From Saprospirales bacterium (lineage in GTDB: Bacteria > Bacteroidota > Bacteroidia > Chitinophagales > Saprospiraceae), in the NCBI GenBank assembly GCA_007695035.1, contig REEO01000075.1, positions 1-64,000 on the forward strand: a stretch of DNA of 64,000 nt, given 5' to 3'. Both the position numbers and the translations under genes were made by a program. Positions 9,750 through 17,383 of this stretch are shown here, piece by piece. Numbering within the stretch: the first letter of the stretch is position 1; each line of letters starts with the position of its first letter. Below the pieces are notes generated by a model, which saw only the letters and a list, made by a program, of their open reading frames with translations, made no database searches and was not told the origin of the DNA.

Positions 9750-9808
9750 CCGCAGGAAATCCCCAGGAAACAGGGATGTTCTTTGTAATTTGATTGATTG
9801 AATTACTG

Positions 9809-11014
9809 ATGCACATTAATCCAAAAAGCGTGCTGGTTATCGGCGGTGGCATTACCGGATTGGCAGTGGCCCGCAGGTTGCTTCTGAAATACGGCAATCG
9901 CATCAGCTTGCGTATTTTGGAAAAAGAAAAGCTTCCCGGTAAGCATCAAAGTAGTAGAAACAGCGGTGTTCTCCACGCCGGACTCGCCTACAAACCCGGT
10001 AGTAAAAAAGCGCTGCTGGCCGTGTCGGGAATCCGGCAAATGGTTCAGTTTTGCGAGGAGAATAACCTTCCTCACGAACAGTGTGGTAAGTTGGTCGTGG
10101 CCCGGAATGAGGATGAAATTGCCGGGCTGGGGGCACTGTTGAAAAAGGGCCGGGCCAATGGTTTATCCGGCCTTAGACAACTTGACAGGGAGGAAATGAC
10201 CTCGATGGAGCCGCATGTGGGTGGAGTGGCAGGATTGCTGGTGCCGGGAGAGGGGATTGCGGATTTTGCTGCCGTGTGTGAAAAGCTCAGTGAGAAAATT
10301 GTACAAAAGAGTGGTCAGATCGTCACCGGATTCAAATTGTCAGGTGTAGTTGAGAAGAACAATCAATTGATACTGAAGGCTGAAAGTGGCGACCAAATGG
10401 TTGCCGATTTTGCCATCAATTGCGCAGGACTTTACGCTGATAAGGTTTGTGAGTTTTTTGGATTGAAGCCGGGGCTGAGAATCATTCCTTTCCGGGGGGA
10501 CTACTACAGATTGAAAAAAGAGTCCGAACACCTGGTTAGAAACCTAATCTACCCCGTACCCGACCCCGGTTATCCATTCCTGGGTGTGCATTTGCACAGA
10601 ATGATCCCAGACGGGGTAGCGGCCGGTCCCAATGCGGTACTGGCTTTTTCCCGCGAGGGGTACCGAATGCGCGATGTCAATTTCAGGGAACTCCTTGAAT
10701 CCGTCTCTTACAGGGGTTTGCAAAAGTTTTTGCTGCGACATCGCAAAATGGTGATATCAGAATTGCGGTCCTCGGCCTCAGCGACTGTTTTTTTGAATCG
10801 GTTGAGAAAACTGGTGCCCGAATTATCAGCCGGTGATTTGGAGAGGGGGAAATCCGGTGTCAGGGCACAGGGAATTGACCGAAAGGGAAATTTGATTGGG
10901 GATTTTTTTATAAAAAAGGGAAAGAACAGCCTGCACCTTCTTAACGCGCCCAGTCCGGGGGCTACAGCTTCTCTGTCTATTGCTGACTGGGTAGTTGACC
11001 ATATCGAATTCTAA
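9809..11014 (+). CDS. lhgO: L-2-hydroxyglutarate oxidase
   Basis: A 401-residue FAD enzyme of the DAO family. The dinucleotide motif VLVIGGGITGLAVARRLL is at residues 8-25, and the LhgO hallmark KHQSSRNSGVLHAGLAYKPG follows at about 45-65, near FAD and the substrate. The C-terminal part has the GVRAQGIDRKG motif and an ending (LHLLNAPSPGATASLSIADWV) typical of LhgO. It oxidises L-2-hydroxyglutarate to 2-oxoglutarate and passes electrons to the quinone pool, clearing a side product of central metabolism. ATG 9809 is preferred to an in-frame TTG at 9794. Its stop codon overlaps that of the convergent GH3 gene. Confidence 0.92.
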   Translation: MHINPKSVLVIGGGITGLAVARRLLLKYGNRISLRILEKEKLPGKHQSSRNSGVLHAGLAYKPGSKKALLAVSGIRQMVQFCEENNLPHEQCGKLVVARNEDEIAGLGALLKKGRANGLSGLRQLDREEMTSMEPHVGGVAGLLVPGEGIADFAAVCEKLSEKIVQKSGQIVTGFKLSGVVEKNNQLILKAESGDQMVADFAINCAGLYADKVCEFFGLKPGLRIIPFRGDYYRLKKESEHLVRNLIYPVPDPGYPFLGVHLHRMIPDGVAAGPNAVLAFSREGYRMRDVNFRELLESVSYRGLQKFLLRHRKMVISELRSSASATVFLNRLRKLVPELSAGDLERGKSGVRAQGIDRKGNLIGDFFIKKGKNSLHLLNAPSPGATASLSIADWVVDHIEF

Positions 11015-12522
11015 AGGATGCCCCTTTCAATAAATTCCTTTAGCTCATCCGCCATGTCGCGCTTATTATTGAGGTGCGGTACTTTGTTTTGCCCGCCGAG
11101 TTTTCCCCGTTTTTTCATCAGTTTCCTGAAGGCGTTTTCTTTGAGAATATTCAACTTGAGGGGCCTGAGGATTTTACCTTTGATCAGGTCTTCGTAATAA
11201 ATATTCTGGCGCACCATTTCACCGTCGAGAAATTTCGCAAAGGCCTCCGGATCATCAGGTGGGGTTTCGAATTCAATAAACCACTCGTGATAGGGGAGAC
11301 CGCCCTCCGGTGGAGTGACCTGTGGAGCCACCGTAAACTCAACCACTCCGACTCCGTATTTCTCACCGGCCAGCTTTATGGCCTCTTCCACTTCTTTGGC
11401 AATCGCGTGCTCCCCAAAAGCAGAGATGTAATTCTTGGTTCGGCCGGAAACAATGATCCGGGGTGGATCGGTGCTCAAAAAACGGACTGTGTCTCCAACA
11501 TCGTAAGCCCAAAGCCCGGCATTGGAGGTTACAATCAATGCGTAATCCACGTCTTTTTCCACTTCCCGTAAAGTGAGCCGTGGGGGATTATCACTCCCGT
11601 ATTCCCGTAGTGGGATAAATTCATAAAAGATGCCGGAGTTAATGTTGAGCATCATGCCCTCTTCTCCGGGTCGGTCCTGAAAGCCGAAAAAACCCTCGGA
11701 TGCAGGATAGGTCTCCAGACTGTCAATTGGGGCGCCTATGTATTTTTCCATGATAGCGCGATAGGGCTCGTAATTGACGCCGCCAAAAACGAAGAGGGAA
11801 AAATTGGGGAAGATGTCCAAAATGGTCGATTTGCCGGTTCGCTCCAACAGCCGCTCGAAGTACATCTGAACCCAGGGGGGGATCCCGCTGATTAATCGCA
11901 TGTCCTCCGTGAGTGTTTCGTCTATGATATGTTCGAGTTTCTCTTCCCAATTCTCGATAATGTTGGTCTCGTAGGAGGGCATTTGGTTGCGCTTTAGCCA
12001 ACCGGGTATGAGGTGGTTGGAAATGCCGGATAATCTTCCGGTGAGTATTCCATTGGTTTTGTCTAATTTGGGTGATCCGGAGAGAAATATCATTTTCCCA
12101 TCCATGAAGTCGAAGTTGCCCGTCTGATGGGCAAAATTAAACACTGCATTGCGGGCGGTTCCAAAGTGGTTGGGAAGACTGTCGGTTGTGATGGGGATGT
12201 ATTTTTGACCGGATGTGGTGCCGCTGGTCTTCGCAAAATACCTGGGTGTTCCCGGCCAAAGAATGTCCTTTTCAGCATTGATGACCTGCTCCACCCAGGG
12301 GCGCATCTCTTCGTAACCTCGCACAGGAACTTTTCCGGTGTATTCACGGTGTGATTTTATTTCAGAAAATCCGTGGTTACTTCCGAAAACGGTTTTTGCA
12401 CCTTTTCTCAGCAACTTATGGAATAGTTTCTCCTGAATTTTCACTCCATTTGCGCCATTCTTTTTAATGCTTGTGGCCGTCCAGGCTGCAAAGGGTCTGG
12501 CTAACACCGATTTTATTCCCAT
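11011..12522 (-). CDS. GH3-family acyl-acid amido synthetase
   Basis: A 503-residue member of the GH3 family, the adenylate-forming enzymes that in plants conjugate auxin or jasmonate to amino acids. Visible motifs: ATP-binding SGTTSGQKYIPIT (about residue 110), YPASEGFFG (about 270), and YALIVTSNAGLWAYDVGDTVRF (about 325). The C-terminal cap domain is complete. Bacterial GH3 homologues are common in Bacteroidota, but their substrates are unknown, so I give no acid or amine. It starts 14 bases after the lolA stop on the same strand and is probably cotranscribed with it. The convergent lhgO overlaps its stop by four bases. Confidence 0.9.
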   Translation of the reverse strand: MGIKSVLARPFAAWTATSIKKNGANGVKIQEKLFHKLLRKGAKTVFGSNHGFSEIKSHREYTGKVPVRGYEEMRPWVEQVINAEKDILWPGTPRYFAKTSGTTSGQKYIPITTDSLPNHFGTARNAVFNFAHQTGNFDFMDGKMIFLSGSPKLDKTNGILTGRLSGISNHLIPGWLKRNQMPSYETNIIENWEEKLEHIIDETLTEDMRLISGIPPWVQMYFERLLERTGKSTILDIFPNFSLFVFGGVNYEPYRAIMEKYIGAPIDSLETYPASEGFFGFQDRPGEEGMMLNINSGIFYEFIPLREYGSDNPPRLTLREVEKDVDYALIVTSNAGLWAYDVGDTVRFLSTDPPRIIVSGRTKNYISAFGEHAIAKEVEEAIKLAGEKYGVGVVEFTVAPQVTPPEGGLPYHEWFIEFETPPDDPEAFAKFLDGEMVRQNIYYEDLIKGKILRPLKLNILKENAFRKLMKKRGKLGGQNKVPHLNNKRDMADELKEFIERGIL

Positions 12523-12536
12523 GACACTAACTGGCT

Positions 12537-13205
12537 TTAGTTAAGCCGGAGGTCCTCAATTTCGGCTCCGGGAAAGTCGTTCGGGTCAAAGGTAAATAAA
12601 TTTTCAGGAAAATCACCACCTCGTTGATGGTCCCTGATGGCGAGCTCATAGACTGTCCCATTCCGGGCGATAATGGCCACATAACCTGGAACACGATTGT
12701 CCATATCCAGCAGCAAATTGATTTTGACATAATCCGAAGCTCTGGGATCGGTGGGTTTCATTTCGATGAAATCGTAGGCTTTTCCGTCCAGGGTTTGCTT
12801 GCCGGAATGCTGGTATTCGTATTTGCCGCTTTCGTACATTTGGACGATCTGCGCAGGACTCATAAACATCTCGTCCAGGTCATCTTCATATTCGGTGATC
12901 TGAACCTCATTGAAATCTTTTATCCAGGTCCAAATTGACTCCCCGTCACTGATGACAATCTGCTCTCCGAGGTCAACCCTGAATTGGTCTCCCTTTTGAT
13001 GGAGGGTTCCCTCGATTATGTCGGGTTCCATTTCGGGGAAGCGCACCTTTAATTCAAAGGAGAATTTCCAACTGCTCTCAGATTCTATATTTTCTTTGAC
13101 GGACTCCAACATCTGCTTTGCCACAGGATCCTGTCCAAACAGGGAGGTGGGGCTAAACTGACTTAGAAAAAAAACGCATGCAATTGCCAACAGGAATCTT
13201 TTCAT
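12537..13205 (-). CDS. lolA: LolA-like outer-membrane lipoprotein carrier protein
   Basis: A 222-residue periplasmic protein: signal peptide ending SLFGQ, then the LolA fold recognisable from VRFPEMEPDIIEGTLHQKGDQFRVDLGEQIVISDGESIWTW-type sequence (about residues 50-95) and a C-terminal NLFTFDPNDFPGAEIEDLRLN that is typical of Bacteroidota LolA. It shuttles lipoproteins from the inner-membrane LolCDE complex to the outer membrane. The length is normal. It is the first gene of a probable two-gene unit with the GH3 enzyme. No ftsK, a common neighbour elsewhere, is seen here. Confidence 0.85.
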   Translation of the reverse strand: MKRFLLAIACVFFLSQFSPTSLFGQDPVAKQMLESVKENIESESSWKFSFELKVRFPEMEPDIIEGTLHQKGDQFRVDLGEQIVISDGESIWTWIKDFNEVQITEYEDDLDEMFMSPAQIVQMYESGKYEYQHSGKQTLDGKAYDFIEMKPTDPRASDYVKINLLLDMDNRVPGYVAIIARNGTVYELAIRDHQRGGDFPENLFTFDPNDFPGAEIEDLRLN

Positions 13206-13291
13206 CTCTTTAGTACTTGTTTTTTCAGTGTATCAATTGATCCCTGATTGAAAATCAAGTGAAGTTCATTTCAGGACCCGATTTCTATTCT

Positions 13292-13299
13292 CAAAGGTA
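13292..13299 (-). promoter_or_regulatory. Bacteroidota-type -7 element before lolA
   Basis: On the minus strand this reads TACCTTTG, matching TAnnTTTG, 86 bases upstream of the lolA ATG at 13205. No good -33 element was found. Confidence 0.4.
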
Positions 13300-13388
13300 A
13301 AGTGATAGAACTGATTTCCCGCCCACCTTGTTTTAGCAGCTTCATCACAATGGCTGTGGGTAGAAAAAATAAAGCACTTTTGCCTGCT

Positions 13389-14465
13389 TCATTCTGAAAT
13401 TTCCCCTCCACAACTGGACCCGGCGCCCGCCGTGCAGGCGTAACAGTGTTGTCCTGTTATAATTTTTCGCTCTAACAGGGTTTTAGGGGCAAATTCAGAA
13501 ATGTGTTGTCCCGGGGCATCCACTTTCAGGTCCAACATTTGATTGAAGTCGCAATCATAGATATAACCGTCCCAACTCACACTGAGGGTGTACTTGCACA
13601 TCAGCCCCTCAATGGTAGCGGGATTAAAGGCATTTATCAACTTTTCCATATAGGATTCGTACTGGTCGGTGTGAATCAGGTACTCCAAAAACCGGCTGAT
13701 CGGTTGATTGGTAATTGCGTACAAATTATTAAAAACTACATCGAATTTTCGCTTGAGTTTTCGCTTGAATTCGCGCTCCAAAGTTGCCTGACTCCCCGGC
13801 AGGTAGGCACCGGTGGGATTGTAAACGAGGTCCAGGGTGAGCCCGGTGTCCTCTTTACCGTAACCCACCTCGTTTAGCATTTTTAAAGCTTTTATGGAGT
13901 CTTCGAAAACTCCGTCACCCCGCTGCGAATTGGTCCTTTTTTCGCTAAAGTGAGGTAGTGAGGAGACCACTTTCACTTTGTGATCGCGGTAAAATTCCGG
14001 TATGTCATGGTATTTTTTATTGGCCACGATAATGGTGAGATTGCAGCGGGCCATCACCTCAGCTCCCAGTTTGTAACACTCACTTACAAACCATCGAAAT
14101 TCGCTGTGCATCTCTGGGGCACCACCGGTAATATCCACCGTGGGAATTTTGTGTTTTTCGATAATCTCCAGACAGGTTTCTAAATCTTCCCTGGTCATCA
14201 TCTCATCCCCCTTGTCGGGTCCTGCATCCACATGACAGTGAGAACAGGTCTGGTTGCACAATTTACCGATGTTGAGTTGAAAAATTTCGATGCCATCCGG
14301 TCGGAGGGATTGTAAATTGTGCTCGTCGAGTTTTTGGTCGAAGGGGGTAAACCCTTCACTATTGCCGGGCTCAATTCCCTTCTTAAGGACTTTAAGTTGA
14401 TAAAATGTGTCGCTGAGTTGGCTTTTTTTTGCCTTCAGGCTTTTTGTGCGTTGCTTAACTCCCAT
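13389..14465 (-). CDS. arsS: Arsenosugar-type radical SAM protein ArsS
   Basis: A 358-residue radical SAM enzyme. The [4Fe-4S] cluster motif CNQTCSHCH places Cys at residues 70, 74 and 77; DITGGAPEMH follows at about 115. The C-terminal DUF3641 part ends HCYACTAGAGSSCGG, a Cys-rich motif that marks the ArsS group. ArsS proteins are implicated in making arsenosugars; some relatives are selenoproteins, but here the key positions are ordinary Cys codons. The AhpD-like partner gene lies 13 bases upstream on the same strand, so the two form an operon. No arsenite methyltransferase (ArsM) is present in the window. Confidence 0.88.
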   Translation of the reverse strand: MGVKQRTKSLKAKKSQLSDTFYQLKVLKKGIEPGNSEGFTPFDQKLDEHNLQSLRPDGIEIFQLNIGKLCNQTCSHCHVDAGPDKGDEMMTREDLETCLEIIEKHKIPTVDITGGAPEMHSEFRWFVSECYKLGAEVMARCNLTIIVANKKYHDIPEFYRDHKVKVVSSLPHFSEKRTNSQRGDGVFEDSIKALKMLNEVGYGKEDTGLTLDLVYNPTGAYLPGSQATLEREFKRKLKRKFDVVFNNLYAITNQPISRFLEYLIHTDQYESYMEKLINAFNPATIEGLMCKYTLSVSWDGYIYDCDFNQMLDLKVDAPGQHISEFAPKTLLERKIITGQHCYACTAGAGSSCGGEISE

Positions 14466-14478
14466 GGTTTGGCTTGAT

Positions 14479-14814
14479 TTACATCGACATTTTTTTGGCG
14501 TGCTCCATCATCTGTACAGAATAAACGAGTGACGCACCTCCTCTTATGGCCGCGGCCACATGTACTGCTTCCATCATCTCTTCTTCATCGCTTCCATTTT
14601 CAAGGCTGCCAGTGGTGAAAGCATCTATGCAATAGGGACACTGTATGGTGTGAGCTACGGCCAGCGCTATCAGTGATTTTTCCCGCATAGTTAGTGCCCC
14701 GTCCTTAAAGACTGATCCGTAGTATTCAAAAAATTTTTCGCCCAGTTCTTTTTGGTGTTCTGTAATGTCTCCAAACTTTTTCAGGTCGTCCGGGTTGAAG
14801 TACTGTTTTTTCAT
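14479..14814 (-). CDS. AhpD/carboxymuconolactone decarboxylase-like protein of the arsenosugar pair
   Basis: A 111-residue all-helical protein of the AhpD/CMD fold with the redox motif AHTIQCPYC (Cys59 and Cys62) and the family helix SLIALAVAH. This small protein type is repeatedly found with ArsS and is named an arsenosugar-biosynthesis-associated peroxidase-like protein; its reaction is not established. I start it at ATG 14814, because the longer reading to 14898 adds 28 residues unlike the family and runs into the divergent gene. It is the promoter-proximal gene of the pair with arsS. Confidence 0.85.
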   Translation of the reverse strand: MKKQYFNPDDLKKFGDITEHQKELGEKFFEYYGSVFKDGALTMREKSLIALAVAHTIQCPYCIDAFTTGSLENGSDEEEMMEAVHVAAAIRGGASLVYSVQMMEHAKKMSM

Positions 14815-14837
14815 AATTTTGTAAATTATTAAATCCT

Positions 14838-16109
14838 TTGAGAAGTAAGACGAAGGTATCAAAAATAAATTACAGGGACGCCATCGAAGAATCTTCATCT
14901 TTCAGTTGGAATTTTGATCACAAAGGACACCGCTTTGACTGCCGGGTAGATTCCTGCGATCATGTGTCAGATGCCGGCGGCAGTGAAGGTTTTAATATTT
15001 CTTCCATTGAGCATTCGGAAAATGGGTCAAAAATACCCTGGCATCTCCTGGCCGCTTTTTGCCGGGTACTGCCTGATAATATAAGCCAGTACAGCTTGCG
15101 CATTTACACGAAAGACAGCTTGATTGCGACATCCTCTTTCCAGCGAATTCAATTCAAGCTTAGCTCCTTCGTGAACACCCAACAAAGTAAATCTTTCCCG
15201 GGGAGCTTATTAAAGAAAATGCTGGTTGGTGGTGTCAACTTTCTGGACGGAGATATTTGGTTGATCGGCAATGTCGTTGTATCCGGTGCACATTATTGGG
15301 AGAACGATCATTCAATTTGGAGTGAGTATTATGAAGAACTCGAGTTTCAACAAAAAGTCTTAGAGTCTCTCAAGGAGAATTGGATCATAGTAACTCCACC
15401 CATGGCTCTGGGGATTATTCAAAGAGGAAGTGTGGAAGATCAAATCGACGGTGGGAGTTCTGACTGGAAATACTTTCCCGTAGAGCCATTGATGCGTCTG
15501 GATATTTCTTCCAAATGGGGTTCTTTTGACGATTATTACAGCAGCCTGAGGTCTCGTTACCGGAAGAAAGTAAGGCGTGTGCTACGGGCTTCCTCATCAA
15601 TTAAGGTCAAGGAGTTAAAGCTGAAGGACATTGAGGGGTACCGCGAAAAAACATGGAGTTTTCTGCAGGACTTACTGGATGAAATTCCCTACATTTCTGT
15701 TCAGCCAAAACCAAATACCCTGGAGATGTTGAAGAGTGTGCTGGAGGAGGATTACCATGTGTTGGGTTTTTTCATGGAAGAAAAACTGGTTGGATTTCTT
15801 TCTGCCACGCAATTGAATGGCACCACTGAGGGACATTTGATTGGTTATGACCGACAGGTAAACGAGGACTTTAGTCTTTATAAGTTCATGCTGACTGCGT
15901 TGGTGGCGCGTGCCATCTCTGCCGGTAGTAAGCGACTGTATTTTGGACGAACTGCATCCATTTCCAAGATAAATCTCGGTGCACTCCCGGAACCATCCGG
16001 AACCTGGTTTCATCTCACCAACCCCTTCGCACGAAAATTGATGCCGCTGGTTTACAACCTTCTATATAAGCAGGACCAATCCGAAGAGCGCAATGTCTTT
16101 AAAGATTGA
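14838..16109 (+). CDS. GNAT/FemAB-like acyltransferase
   Basis: A protein of up to 423 residues. The C-terminal half (from about residue 215) reads as a GNAT/FemAB acyl-transfer domain: YYSSLRSRYRKKVRRVLRAS, then LGFFMEEKLVGFLSATQL and a conserved-looking LYFGRTASISKINLGALPEP near residue 380. The N-terminal half is poorly conserved to my eye. The substrate is unknown. No in-frame ATG exists before about residue 125, so translation must begin at TTG 14838 or another non-ATG codon. A TAATTTTG box at 14814-14821 with TTG at 14795-14797 could be its promoter; it would overlap the start of the divergent arsS pair. Confidence 0.65.
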   Translation: MRSKTKVSKINYRDAIEESSSFSWNFDHKGHRFDCRVDSCDHVSDAGGSEGFNISSIEHSENGSKIPWHLLAAFCRVLPDNISQYSLRIYTKDSLIATSSFQRIQFKLSSFVNTQQSKSFPGSLLKKMLVGGVNFLDGDIWLIGNVVVSGAHYWENDHSIWSEYYEELEFQQKVLESLKENWIIVTPPMALGIIQRGSVEDQIDGGSSDWKYFPVEPLMRLDISSKWGSFDDYYSSLRSRYRKKVRRVLRASSSIKVKELKLKDIEGYREKTWSFLQDLLDEIPYISVQPKPNTLEMLKSVLEEDYHVLGFFMEEKLVGFLSATQLNGTTEGHLIGYDRQVNEDFSLYKFMLTALVARAISAGSKRLYFGRTASISKINLGALPEPSGTWFHLTNPFARKLMPLVYNLLYKQDQSEERNVFKD

Positions 16110-16159
16110 TACTAGAATTTAATTCTGACTGGAGTCAGGCTTAATATGATCTAGTGTCT

Positions 16160-17296
16160 TTAAAGGAGTTTCTGCAACTCATTTTCCAGATTGGTTTGTG
16201 CCCTTGGGTTGATTACGGCTATTTTTCCATCCCGGTCTATGAGATATGTTCTGGGTATAGCTCTTACCCCGTAAGTTTGAGCAGCGCTGCACTGCCATCT
16301 TCTGAGTTCACTTACATGGTAGGGCCAATCAAGGCCATCTTGTTCGATGGCATCCGTCCAGCGCTTCTTTTGGATGGCCAATTGCTGTTCTATCTCCTCC
16401 GGGCCACTTAAACGCGCTCTGGCCTGGGGGTCGAGTCCGTCAAGGGAAACGTTGAAAACCTTGAATCCCTGGTCCTTGTACTGGTTGTAAATTTCTACAA
16501 TTTTGGGATTGGCGATGCGGCAGGGTCCGCACCAGGCAGCCCAAAAATCCAATAGAACCACATTGCCTCGGAGATCTGACAGCCGGTAAATTTCTCCATC
16601 CGGTCCTTCCATTTCAATGTCAGGTGCTTCCATCCCGACCTGTATGCCTCCTTGTTGTTGATTTCGGTTGGCTTGTTGATTGGCCTGCTGATTGAGTTGT
16701 ACAACAATTTCCGCATATTGTTCGGCATCTTTGGTGCCGGGGTGTTCTTGAATTAATCTTTCGCTGGTTTTATTGTGTATTTCGACAAACTCCGGCCTGC
16801 TTCGGAGCCCTCGCATGGCAAAATGTGCGGCTGCATAGGCATTTTCTATCTGGTCAATGTGGGCACTTATGTCCTCCACACTTTGAAATTCACGATTGTT
16901 GGCCAATTTAAAGCTCTCGACCATTTCCTTCGTGGCTTCACTGCCTTCCACCTCAAAAATATTTTGCGCCAATTGGTCCATATTGCCCGATATCCTTATT
17001 TGGTCCTCTTCCCCGGTTAGTATGAGGTCCCCACCCTGGGCACCGATTCGAACGCGGTAGATCCCCGGCCTGGGTTTGGGATCTAAATCAATACTGAAAT
17101 TGCCGTAGTCGTCAGAACTTGTCCGCGCCAGGGTGACAGGCTCCTGCCCGACAATGATATGCTCTAAAACCACAGATAGATTTTCTGAACCCTCTATCTG
17201 ACCTTCGATATTCAGACTGGATGATAGATTGCCGCAACCGGTTAAACCAATCGTAAAAATTGCTGATGTAATCAGGGTTGTAATCAAGTACTTCAT
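16160..17296 (-). CDS. TlpA-like thiol-disulfide oxidoreductase lipoprotein with DUF4369 domain
   Basis: A 378-residue envelope protein. The N-terminus is a lipoprotein signal with lipobox LTGC (Cys21). Residues about 30-130 form a DUF4369-type beta domain (EGQIEGSENLSVVLEHI). The C-terminal thioredoxin domain (about 225-378) carries VVLLDFWAAWCGPC, and an IPRTYLIDRDGKI cis-Pro motif. Such proteins reduce disulfides of secreted or cytochrome-maturation proteins in the periplasm; the specific partner is unknown. A Gln/Asn-rich linker (QLNQQANQQANRNQQQGG) separates the domains. It stands 87 bases downstream of purL on the same strand and is convergent with the acyltransferase gene. Confidence 0.9.
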   Translation of the reverse strand: MKYLITTLITSAIFTIGLTGCGNLSSSLNIEGQIEGSENLSVVLEHIIVGQEPVTLARTSSDDYGNFSIDLDPKPRPGIYRVRIGAQGGDLILTGEEDQIRISGNMDQLAQNIFEVEGSEATKEMVESFKLANNREFQSVEDISAHIDQIENAYAAAHFAMRGLRSRPEFVEIHNKTSERLIQEHPGTKDAEQYAEIVVQLNQQANQQANRNQQQGGIQVGMEAPDIEMEGPDGEIYRLSDLRGNVVLLDFWAAWCGPCRIANPKIVEIYNQYKDQGFKVFNVSLDGLDPQARARLSGPEEIEQQLAIQKKRWTDAIEQDGLDWPYHVSELRRWQCSAAQTYGVRAIPRTYLIDRDGKIAVINPRAQTNLENELQKLL

Positions 17297-17383
17297 ATGC
17301 CTGTTTTAATTTTTTTGAGAGAGGTGATTTACAAAGACAAAGCATTCCAAAAAATTGGAAGTGACCGCTCACATTTTATCACC

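Noticed and set aside
13389-14814. Selenocysteine in ArsS or its AhpD-like partner
   Set aside because: Both families include selenoproteins, but the key positions here are Cys codons and no in-frame TGA is read through.
16094-16165. Direct repeat TGTCTTTAAAG at 16094-16104 and 16155-16165
   Set aside because: Both copies are at the ends of convergent genes in AT-rich sequence; 11 bases can recur by chance and there is no further structure.
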